A stretch of 64,000 nt of DNA from Tetmemena sp. SeJ-2015 (taxonomy: Eukaryota; Ciliophora; Spirotrichea; Sporadotrichida; Oxytrichidae). Location: contig JAJKFJ010021392.1 of NCBI GenBank assembly GCA_027382625.1, forward strand, positions 62,001 through 126,000, read 5' to 3'. The notes beneath the pieces were generated by a model that saw only the letters and a list, made by a program, of their open reading frames with translations, did not search any database and was not told the DNA's origin. Every line of letters begins with the position of its first letter. Position 1 is the stretch's first letter. Positions 35,201 through 47,200 of the stretch are shown one piece after another. The position numbers and the translations under genes are program-made.

Positions 35201-38200
35201 GAAATAAAGATATGGAAATTTAATTATAATTTTATTCTTTAAAGATCATGCCCAATGATCTATGGCCTAGATCATTTTTAAAATTTTCGAGATTGTTTAT
35301 TAAAATATCTAAAATGTACCTAAAATATTAAATTAAAAGGTAAAAATCAAGGACCCATGATGAGGTACAAAAGTAAAAATGGCGAGGGGAGGGAGATTTA
35401 CTAGCTATTACATATTATTCTTTACTCTTACTCGCTTGGTTTATTCCTCTAGTAGAGGCAATCTAATATATCTGTTCGTCGTTTGGAATTTGAGAATTAA
35501 AAGCAATAGTGTAAGGAGGGAACTATTTTAATTGATAATTAATGTGAAAGTCTCATTCTGACTTTCCTAACTTGCTTCAGTATGGAGGGTGAGAGCTATG
35601 GCTAACTTTTTAGAAGTTTGAAAGAGATCCTAAACACCGCGGAATGTAGCTTTTAGATTTTCCCTCTACTTCGTCCCTCAAAGAGACGAGGAATTTATTA
35701 GAAGAGAAAAAGCTATGAACTGGTGCTAAGAGAGTGATTGGTAAAGGGAATGCCACGCTTTTAGTCAAAAAAGGCATTAATGCCAAAATGGTTTATTTAA
35801 TTTCCTTTTCAATTATAAATTATCTTCAATGTATGTTGAAATATGCATTAAACTCCATTTAAAAATATTAATCAAAAAGACATTTAACTGATATGAAGCA
35901 ATTAATTACAAAGGATTTTATTCTATTTATATATATTTTAAGTAAAGAAATAACAAGACTCAATTTTTAACTTGGCTTTAAATGGTTATCCTTCTCATAT
36001 AACTAAGATTCAGAAAGAAAATTAAAATATAAAATTATTTAGACGCTAGGAATAACTAGGAATAATAAAATTAATAAATAAATTTATATCAAGTGATAGT
36101 GGAGGAAAAGTGAGCTAATTTAAGATCTATAATGATAATTTTCTCTCTTAAATTCAAATAAATAAATTCTTCTTTGCTTACTATGATTTCTAAATGGAGC
36201 TCAGCACTCACTCTGAACGATATTAACTCATTGAGAAATGCTTTTGGTAAAATAAAAAATATAATTCCAAAATTATTTAATTTGAAAGAACTCTCATTTA
36301 TAAATGGAACTCTAATCTCCTCTATATATTAATAAAATTGATTATAATCAAATTATCATTCTTAAAATAGACCAGTTTGAATTTTTCTTTGATTATTATG
36401 AATAAATGTTATTTTAAAAAAGACAAATTTTACTTATTTTTAAATAGGATAAAAATATCTGAACTGATATAAGAAATATTTTTAGGAAATTAAAGAGGAG
36501 TAGACTTTTATTTTAAACCTAATGAATAGAAACTTACTGCCACCTAGATTCAAATAATGCTAACAGCCTTTTTTAATTTTTTCTTTGGGCGATTAATTTA
36601 GCAGGAAGTAATTTAGTCAAAAAAAAATATTCGAAGAAATACTACAAGATTAATAAGTTGAAGTGGAGATCTTTAAAATTCTAATTAATTTGGGGTTTAT
36701 TCTTTCATATAACCACAAATAAGTCGAATCAAATAGTTATACTCCCGGATTTCCTGGATCACTCAAGATTAAAGGATTTTCAGTTTAGTAAAATTGATAT
36801 AGTAAAAATATAAATTAATTTTAGAAATTAAAATATAAAACAATTCTTAAAGCAAGTATCTCATTCCCACCCTCAGCCTTGATGATTTCAAAGAAAGAGG
36901 CTTTTAATTTAATGAAGTTAGGGTAAGTTAGAAATAAATAAAAAATTTATGAATCTTTATCTTTTCGAGTGCCTGAAATCAAGGTATCAATCGAGCATCC
37001 GAATGTCTGCCTAAACCTAATAAAAATAAGTAAAACATTTTTCAGCAGCAAAATTCTCTATAATCAGGAAAAAGTCTTTCTTAAAATAAATTATTCGTCA
37101 CATTAAAATATTTGACAACAAAAAATTCTTTTAATTATACAAAACTATTTAATTCTTCTTATAATACTCCAAGCTTTCAAATATGGATATTAATTTTTTC
37201 TATTTTTTGCAAAATAATAATTTATTTCTATTAAAAATATTTATTATTTGTGGAATATAAAGCAATTTAACTCGAACACAACAGATAATTAATTGAAAAA
37301 TAGATTGAGCATTTAAATAAGAATATGCAACTTCTGTGAAACTTGAATATTTTTTAATTTAAACTAACTGCACCATTCGTTTAAGTAATAATTTTTTCTA
37401 AGTATTTTATATCATTGCTTCTATAATGTGAGAGCACTTCAGTTTATATGCTAATCAAGTTATAAAAAGGTTAAATATAGTGAGCAAAAAATATGTAAAG
37501 AAGAGTTCTATAGAAAGAAGAAACGCGCTTTAATTTTTATGGCTTTCAAATAATCAGCAGATTGTTGTGCCCATTTCAATTACAGAAAGTTGTAATTCTC
37601 TATTTTATTATTTAAGCTTAAAAACTAATGTATTAAAATTTGCAACTTTTATATAAGTAACTAATATTATAATAAAATTTGTTTAAGAATAGACATTAAT
37701 ATTTTACAAATTAAAACTTAGATTAATTTCTTTATTTATTTTAAATCTATTTTAAACAAATCATAAAGCATTTTATTAAAATAAAATATGTTGTAATTGA
37801 ACTCTATTTTTATATAAATTAAAAATGTAAAATAAAAACTTTCCTTCATATTTTCCCCATTTAAAACCCAATTAAATAAAATTTAAGATCAAAGTATTTT
37901 TATTTTTATTGAGACACATTAGAATATGCAGATTAAATCTCAGGAGAAACCATTTTCCTCGAGTAAATTTAATGCCTTTTCAATTTTTAATATAATATCG
38001 GTCTTACCTGAGTTGACAGAATTGCTTATATGATGAAATCTGGGTAATATAAGTTATCGTCTTAAAATATATTTGAGAACATAGATTCAAGTATTAAAAA
38101 TTAAGTAACTATTTATCAAACAAATTTTAATTATAATTAAATAAAATTTGTTTGCAAATCAGCTCAGAAATATTTTTAACAAATTACGAATTAAATGACC

Positions 38201-41200
38201 TACTAAGCCTAAGGGTTAATTCTTTTAATGATTGACTATATGATATGATAAATAAAATTTTGAATTATATGTTAAATTAATTTAGACATTTTATTCATAA
38301 ATTAGTAAAATACAAACTCTTGATAATTTTTTATTTATAGAAATGAACTTATAAAAGGCAATTTAATTTTAAATTATAATCTAAAACTTAAAAGGTTATA
38401 TTCTCAATGAAATATTCATCATTCAAATTGGTATACCATACACCTCTTATATCTAATACACCTTAATTATTATAATAACTAATATTATATAAAGTATAAA
38501 GAAATTACATAAAGAAAATAAGATTTGTATATTTTTTAAACCATTCATAATTATTTTTTTATTTGAGAATATTTGAATTCTTATAAAACTATTTCTTCAT
38601 ATATTAGAGACGAAATTATTCCTGTATATGTTTTGACTGAATTCAACTTTTCGAGCATCTAGAGTCATGTCTTTGAATTAGAGTTGCATTATTTAGGAAA
38701 AGTCAGTTGAATAACTAAAGAATATAGTAGGTGGAAAAGCATATATTGGCGTGTCTAAAGGGTCTAAGCCTTCCTCTTCTATAAAAAATAATAGATCTCG
38801 GCAGCTCATACTAATATATATTTTATATTTTTCCAACTATTTCAAATCACAATATATTTAACAATTAAATTATAAGAGTTAAATAAAATATTTAGGTTAT
38901 AAACCTTATAAAAATTCAAATTTTGAGATGAATAATTTGTAACCCATAATAAAGTATTTATATTTTAGATAAAGTTCAAAATCTATTTCTAATCTTAAGT
39001 ATTTTATTTTCAACTCAATTTACTGCGAATCAATATGGTTTTTTTAAAAAATTGAGTTGCTCTTTGTTACGAATAAAAGATATAAAAGGAACTGTGGGGT
39101 TAGTAATTTCTTTTTATTTTGAATAATTAAAGTAATCTAATTAATTTCTCTTATATCATACTCACTACTCCTCCTCCGGAATTGGGACAGCCAAAATTAT
39201 AAATAACCTTAAGAATTAATTAATTTTATAAAATTAAATTATTCTAAAGATTTAAGATGTAAAATTGTTTCACTTTCTTTATTATAGAACATAATGATAA
39301 AAAGATAGATTGCTTATAGTAGAGTAAAAGCAATTGGGAAAATAATATTTCAGTATTCCTATTTTAATCACTATTGAGTATTATTATGAACGATAAAGCT
39401 TAGAAATTGTCCAAATTTATTTATCCCATTTAATAAACTTAAAATTATCTATATTGTATTGTAAAATTTATAATTAATTATCTACGAAGTAATTCTGAGT
39501 GACTATAACTCCTCCACATGGAATATAATCTGGAGTTTCTAAAGGAGAATAAAAATACTAGCTCTAATCTGAATATCTTTTAATTCTAATGGCTGTGTTT
39601 CCATAAAATGCAAAGTTTTATTTGAAAATGTTAGAATAAATCAAGATTTAGACTAATTAAGTTTTTTATTTTTAGATCCCTTCTTAGACCAAATTGTCGT
39701 AAGAATTTTCAGATTCGATAGAAACAACACCGCTTATTACTGAATTTCCTTTAAATTAGTTATTGGATTTTATCTATATATTGCGTTATTGCTTTATTGA
39801 GAATTTGTTTTTTTTTATTAAAAAAAAACCACAAACAAACTAATTGAATAAGGGTCAATTGAAATATCAAAAATTGTTAGGTTAAAAGCAGCAAAAGTAA
39901 AAATTTCAGAGTCCAATCTTGGAACCTTATATATTAAAGCTATTAGTTGATAAATTGTGATTAATATTTAAAATTGCGATTAATTAGTTATTAAGAAGTG
40001 GAGAATAGCAAATCACTTCTAAGAAGGGCTTTATAGATTTGAATGAAATAATTAATATATGTTTTATTTAAGATGGGAGATATCCTAAATAAAATTTTTA
40101 TTTTCTATATTATAATTATTGGCTATAGTTACTTTGTCCTTATTAGATTTGATGAAAATAAGATGCTTTAATTGTAAATAGGCTGTATATGCAGTTTACT
40201 AGTTATAAATCTATAATATAAAACATGTTATTTGGGAAGAGTAAGAATCTTTCAGTAGTAGATGAATACGAAAATGATGAGTCAAACTCTGCAATTAGGC
40301 ACCCATTTTTGAACCCAAGGAAATATAATTTCAAAATAAATATTTTTTACTATAGGATATTTCCTTCGAAGGTATTGCTAAGTATTTTAAACAATAAAAT
40401 TTTTATAACACTAAAATTATTATTTCTAAAAGCATTTTTTTAAATAATCTGTAATAACTTGGAAGAGTATGAATTTTCCATTTTTTAAATTTTAAATTTA
40501 TTGGCATTGAATCAATAAAACAATTTCCTTTAATTGGGGCATTAAATAATAGAATTTCATTGAGCTTTCGCCTTTATCTTAAAATCAAACATATGATTTT
40601 TATGTTTTTTTTTTTCTAAGGTGAAAAAAATCTTTATTCTTTATAAGTTATACACTACTATATAATTATCCTATCATTCTATTAAAAGATTTAAACAATT
40701 TAATTAAAATTCAAAATTTATTTCAAAAAAAATGTATAAAGCTATAAAATTAAATATTTTGACTGGACCTAGAAAAGAATTTAATTGAAGGGCTTTTCCA
40801 TGTCGAAGCATTCCATATTTAGGGTACACCCAAATTAGACTATCACTTTAATTCATAAATAATCCGAAGTTCAAGAAAAAGGACTTTAAAGATAATTTTT
40901 TTATAATTTTAATAACTTAATAAGCCATCTATAAACTGAATTAAGTAGTTAAATAAATACATAAAATCGAAAGTAACAGTGATTGATTTCCTGATAGGAC
41001 AAAGGAATTTTATGAGCTAATTTGCCCCTTCTAACTACTTATCTGAGCATGAATCTGGCCAGATGAGAAGCCTAAAAAATTATTACTGCTGGATACCCCC
41101 TACACTTTAATTAAGCTCTCTGCTTGTTATTTAAATACGAATCATTAAACTGAATTGTATTTAGAAGTAACGCTTTAAGGCCTAAAAGGAAAGTTCAGTT

Positions 41201-44200
41201 AATCTTATTGACTCTAGTCCAGCCGACTCTGGTGCCATTTTATGAACCTTAGATGTTAAATTCCGAATTGAATTATATTTATAATTTAATTTTTAAATTG
41301 ACTGCTCTATGGTAATACTAAAACAATCTTGTTCGCATATTAAACTCTCTATGGTTTAATTAGCATTATTTTCTTCCCAGTACATCTTCTCATATATTTA
41401 TCTCTACAAGTCATTAAGTCTAAACTAATAACAAAATAGAATTTAAAATAAAAAATTAAAGAAATAATTTCATTATTTGATATTGATTTTCCATAATCAT
41501 TATTTCTTGAACTAAATTATTTCAACCTCCAAATATTTATGCATTATAATAAATTAAATTAAAGAAAATAAGAATGAGATAAAAACTTTATATTCTTAAA
41601 TTATAGTCATGAATTATATGTGTAATTTATACTCTTGTTCATAAATAATATGCAAATAGCTCAATTAGAGGATATCTTTTTACCTTATAAATACATTTTT
41701 AGTTTTTAATGAAAAAATATATCGAAAAATAGTTCAACTACCACTTTAAATTTTATATTCTTAATCTTCCAAACAATAATAGTTTTGAGAAGGGTCGCTC
41801 TCATCAGAGATCAAAGGTTCAAAACGAATGAAGTAATTTCTTATTACAGAGCCGCAAGTAGAGAATCTGTTGAATAAATTTGGAGGGGGATAGACATACT
41901 CCTTCCATTTTATGGCCAAAATTCTTCAAGATTATCTTGAAAATCGGCTGAAAAGCAAATTAATTATGAAAAATATTGGTTTTAAAATTTCCAAGGTGGT
42001 AAAATTTTATAATTTCATATTTTAAAAATTTTTAATCAAATATAGTATATAAAAAAACCTTGTATAAGATTTGTCGAGAAAATTTTTGTTTTAAAAATTT
42101 TGTCTTTCATTTTTGTAAAATTTTGATTATAGGACAAATACAATTAGATGATATGTGAAATATAGTTTAAAATGCATATATTTAGAGTAGTAGACACAAG
42201 CTGACAAGTATTTGCTATGATTATTTCTAAATTTCCTGCAGTCTCCTTCAAAATTGATTTCTTAGAAGTAGTTTTGCATGTTTATAAAGCACTTTAAATT
42301 GCTCTATTTGCTTTAGCTTGCTTCCATTTTTCTCATAAATTCCTTTCTCATTCATTATCTAAGCTAAATATTATATGAAATGTAATCTTACCTTTACTCT
42401 TAACTTTTTTCACATCCTTCTATGATTTTTGTTTAAGATGCATTGTTGTTCCTTATCTCATCTAAAGTATGCGCAGTTGTTGTTTTCGGTCACCTCTTTG
42501 AAAACCCATTTTCGTATAAAAATACATAAATTAATAAAATCAATTTAATATCAGCTACATTGATAATTTAAATATATGAATTAAAGAAACTAATTTAGCA
42601 GATCACCTAATTGTATCTGTCCTATAATAAGAAGCGTAATCTAACTTATTACAATAAAATGGAGTTACACGTCCATCTCTCTACCAAATAATTGATAGTC
42701 TTTATTTAACATATTTCCATTTATGTAAATTAGTTTAGTGAGTTTTAAATTAGGACATGGCCTCCATAGCTATTGAACTCTATCAATGAATTGAACTCGT
42801 AATAGAAATTTCTAAATTCACAATCCTATATAATGGTTAAATTATAACCCATTTACTCATATAACTAAAAAATCATTAATTTTCTCATTTATTTTAAAGA
42901 AATTTATTCAGTTAAATTGATTATTCTCCAATCAGGTTATTTTTAAATGATTATCCTATATGAAAACAATTAAGTAAGATTAATTAAAATGATAGCCTTA
43001 AAGAATAATTTTTTCACTCGAATTGTAATTTTACATAACTGTTCTATTTAATTTAAGAAAATTAATAAAATGAGTAATTTAAATTGCATCAAGAACTCTT
43101 TTTTAAAGTTAGATTGATTCTTCTTTAAAAAGATGCAATCTTATATTCTTAGCTTACTAAATATGCTAAATTTATAATAGACTAAAACTTTTATACATAT
43201 TTTTATGGTTATAGCTTATATTGAAGAAATTCTGGTGACTAAATTTTACTTACTTGGATTTAAATGGTTGGCGGTTGTGTCAAAACTGATGAAGAGCTAA
43301 TATCAAATTTATTTATTTTATTAATTTTTTTAAAACTTAAAAAAGTATCCTCCATCTGCAATATTACAATATTCCGATCTATATTAGAAAAATCATAAAC
43401 AATGTGATTAGGAAATATAATATGAATTGATGTTCTCATATTTCAGAATTAGATCTTGAGCTAAATAAGGTTACGGTGGATTTCTAAGCTCGCAACCGGT
43501 TATGTTTACTCTTAATTTAAATATTTATGGCTCCATATGTGTCTTCTTGACAGCAACTTGTAGCCTAATTCATGCAAGCTGGAATAGGCCCATCTTAAAC
43601 CCACTCTATATTCAATCACATTTAAAAGACTTTAAGTTACTCATTGCAGAATCAATACTGTCGACGGTTATGCTTAGGAAAGTCAGTCCTTGGCCGATCT
43701 TTATGTTAAATTTGGCTCCAAGTTTGTTATACAGCTTAACTCGTGTACCGTCTGCAACGCATTCATTTAAACAAAAAGTTTTAATTATAAAATCAGTGTC
43801 GTTTGGATCAATCGAGCAGAAATAAGGCTGTATTTAATACAATTTTTACAATAACTTCGTATAAAATATATATGATAAACAAAAGTTTAGTCTTTATAAA
43901 GTTCATAAAAAATTGATTCATGCAAATAATGAAAACACAGATGCTAATTATGTTTAAAGTATAGTTAGATTAACATTCTGAGATTAGTCATCATAGATGA
44001 GAGGCCTGTACTCTTTTAGGTAGCTTCGCATTATGTAATGGTCTCCTTTAAGAAGAAATAAAGTAACATTGCAAACTGAATAGACTGGAGCGCACAGTTC
44101 AAACAATTATTTAAGTTCATATACTCTTATCAAAGCATCAGACATAGAATTGAATGGGCTTAAGCGAGATCCATCTTAGCTTTACGCATCGTAATCAAGA

Positions 44201-47200
44201 TCTAAGGGCATCATAAAATTTACATTATTTAACTATATCGGTTCTAAAAAGACTTCATAGTGAGCGCTTGCCACGTATTTTTATAAGCAAGTCCCAAACG
44301 ATAGGGAAGCATCACCTTTGCTTTAAATTATATAGTTAACTGACTAATTGCTTAAATAGTAACCTTGTTTGCAATTGGTGCATTAATTCGATCCCTGCCC
44401 AATACAATTCTTGCAAGTGAGGCTGCAATCTATTTAGAAGTAATAAGCAAAATAAAGGTAAGATTTTGAATTGTCAAGTATAAACTGTTTATTTAAAAAG
44501 TATATGCTTACCCTCACATGAGGAAGAAGATATTCTTCCTCTCGCTTGAAAAGTTTTATTTCCAAAAGTTCCTTTATCACAAACTGAGACGCACTAGCCG
44601 TTAGCATCTTTAAACAATTAATGATATAATTTAACTATTTTTAATCCAAGAAGCCGTTTGTACAGCCCAAACAGTTTTGGACATTTAAACCATCTTAACT
44701 ATATTGGCATGCTGCGCATTGAGGATACAAATTTAATGAAGTAGAGGAACTCGGATTATTAAATAAAATATATTGCTTTAATTTATAAACATCCATTTAA
44801 TAAAATGGGGAATGGAAAAAATAATGATTCGATTAAAATAATTTATATTATTTTTAAATTAACTTAATATCATATATTAAAACGAAATATAATTACTTCA
44901 AATAACTCAGTATTTTTAATGATATTAAATATAATTTTTAAAGTTAAATTTTTATCATTATAGATAATTATATACCTTTTATCTTAATTTATTTATTTAG
45001 CCACAATTCTAAAAAGAATAATCTTATTTTATAGTAAATAAATCAAATTGATAAATAAAATGATAAAATACTTTATAACAAAATAATAAATTATAAATTT
45101 CTTCATTACTCCTCACCATTAAGAATTAATTTTTGGAGAAAAGTATAGCTAAGCTAGCTTTTCATTTTCCTTTTAAATCATTTCTTTTAATGAACCTCAA
45201 AAATAGAGGAAAAAATTGTGCTTAAAATTTATAATTCTCACAAGATTATAGTAATTTTATCAATCTATTTATATTAAAGATGAAAATAATTTTTATACCT
45301 AAAGACAAGTCACCAATTATAAAAGCAATACAATCTAAAAGGATTAATTTACTACTAGCTTATTTCTATTTTCTAAGATAAAAAAGGATCCGACTTACCC
45401 TTGCATTTATTTTTCATTCTCCAGAGATTTAATCTAAGAATTGCTTTTCGTCACATATACATAAAAATAATAAGCTGCAGACGCTCTTCTTCTAAGAGCA
45501 GCTCAAACAATTACTGTCAGAGCATTTAATATTCTGGGGGGGGGCCTTTCCTCGTCATCCACTTTTTTCGAGAAAAACGAAAATAACTATACAGCCTAAA
45601 ATCAGCCAAAAATTTCAATTCTTTAGCCCAAATTTAAATCTAAAAGGTTTAACCTGTTCATATTCTCCAATTCAGAGAATTTATAAGAGCTTTTTAAGAA
45701 AATTATTTTTTAAATAATTTAATTGTAAAAAAGATTGTAATTAATTTAAGAAAATTAGAATACCTTATAAGTTATGGTTTTAATATAAAATTATTTCATA
45801 GATCTTAAACATAATTAGCTTTAGAATTCTCTTTTTAGACTTAAAGTAGTAGTTAAAAATTAGCATCGACTATTTATTAATTTCAATTAAATGATAATTA
45901 AGAAATCCTATTTTTAATTTAAAGATTATTTTTCTCTTTCTACATGAAAATTAAGTTTTAAATAGAAGATATAGCAGGTTAACACTTTGGATTTGATTTG
46001 ACTAAAATTGTTTTTTCTGATTTAACATTGACTTCATTTTATAAAAAAGTGATGACGAGGAAAGCCCCCCAAATTCTATAAACAAAAATAAGTTTTGAAA
46101 TATAGTTGTTACGATTTAGCTGAGTTTAAATTAATCAGTGAATTAGCAAATTTCGATTGTAGAGATATAAAAATTTTAACTAAAAATGGTGGCATTTAAT
46201 GCATGAGTAGCTCTTTAAATTACTTATGGTATATTTAGATTTTTAATCCTCATCTTTGAAAAAATTTTTTAAAAAAATAAGTTATTTACTAAATGCGAGT
46301 TGTTTAATCAATATGTAAAATAAACCTTTTTGAATTTATCTTAGATTTAATTTTACTTTAGAATATTATAGACAGAATTTGGTACAGAATCCTCCTGAAT
46401 TGATCTTAAAGCCATCATCGCATAATGCGCACTCTGTATTATCTTCTGAATAGCCTTGGAGGCAGTTGTATTAAATTCAATTTTAGATCTACTTAAACTT
46501 TTAATTAAAGTAGTTGTCTTATTCTTCGCTTGGAGCTATGTAGTTGCATGTAAAATTGAAATCTGTCTGCGGCTAGGAGTAGTTTCTGAATTACTCGATG
46601 CAGTTGTGGCATATTGATGGGTCATTTTTGTCGCATTAAAGGCAGGAGATGGAGTCTGAGCACGCTAAAAGTTTGGTGTAAATTTAATTATCCTAAGATG
46701 AATTTCAGATTCAACTACTTACCTTGGCAAACACTGAAGTCATAGGTATCCTCAAAATATTTGATTAATTGCTTTTAAAATTACTCTATTTACAAAAGGT
46801 TGCTGAATAGAGTTAACCCAGCCTAGGCTTTACCCCTCAGGCAAACAGGATTCACATCCTGTGTTTATATTGCAAGAGGCGCAGTGATCTCCACAGCTAA
46901 CACATTTGCCTTGAACTTTGTCATTGATGTATTGGTATCCAGCTAAACTATCTCAGTGTATAAATTATTTTCAGACAAATAAAGAATGTTTAGCTAGCAG
47001 TCTGGGACACAAAACGTCAACGTCTGTGGATATTAGGTTGAGAGGACCTCAGTCGCATTTGTAAAGAGGTACAAATGATCTTAGCATGAAGTGCAGAAAA
47101 AGAAAGTAGATCCTCCGATAGCCTAAGAGTAGCAAGTTGAGCATCCATAAATAATTCCTGAACAACCTATTTTTATAGATTTAGAGAAATATAACTTTTT

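Larger units (their letters stand above)
45536..46070. mobile_element. Inverted-repeat (MITE-like) element, 535 bp
   Basis: The left end is a nine-G run, CC, then TTTCCTCGTCATCC and ACTTTTTT. The right end, reverse-complemented, is six G, C, TTTCCTCGTCATC and ACTTTTTT: nearly perfect terminal inverted repeats of about 28 to 33 bp, differing by short indels. Weaker inverted similarity runs inward to about 110 bp, including a shared TTAACCTG. Flanks are ATATTCT (left) and AAATTCT (right), a likely 7-bp target duplication with one mismatch. There is no convincing protein inside, so it would depend on a transposase elsewhere. It is absent from gene 1. I do not recognise the family. Confidence 0.75.
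45534..46356 (-). other. Gene 2-specific intron, 823 nt, carrying an inverted-repeat element
   Basis: The donor is GTAAAA at 46,356; the acceptor AG is at 45,534-45,535, directly against the element's C-run (coding strand). Splicing joins CTKFCLQYSK to NIKCSDSNCLSC in phase 0, matching gene 1's uninterrupted exon. A second potential acceptor, TTTGTTTATAG, lies at 46,076-46,077 on the far side of the element. It would have defined a 281-nt intron before the insertion. Using that acceptor now would put element sequence into the protein and reach a TGA within about 15 codons. Confidence 0.75.

Noticed and set aside
40225..40443. 72-codon plus-strand frame
   Set aside because: The minus strand reads GFKNGCLIAEFDSSFSYSS, aligned with gene 1's GFNRGCKIFDD exon.
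43502..43825. 107-codon plus-strand frame starting with ATG
   Set aside because: The minus strand carries the conserved QPYFCSIDP to GQGLTF exon and intron matched by gene 1, so this is antisense.
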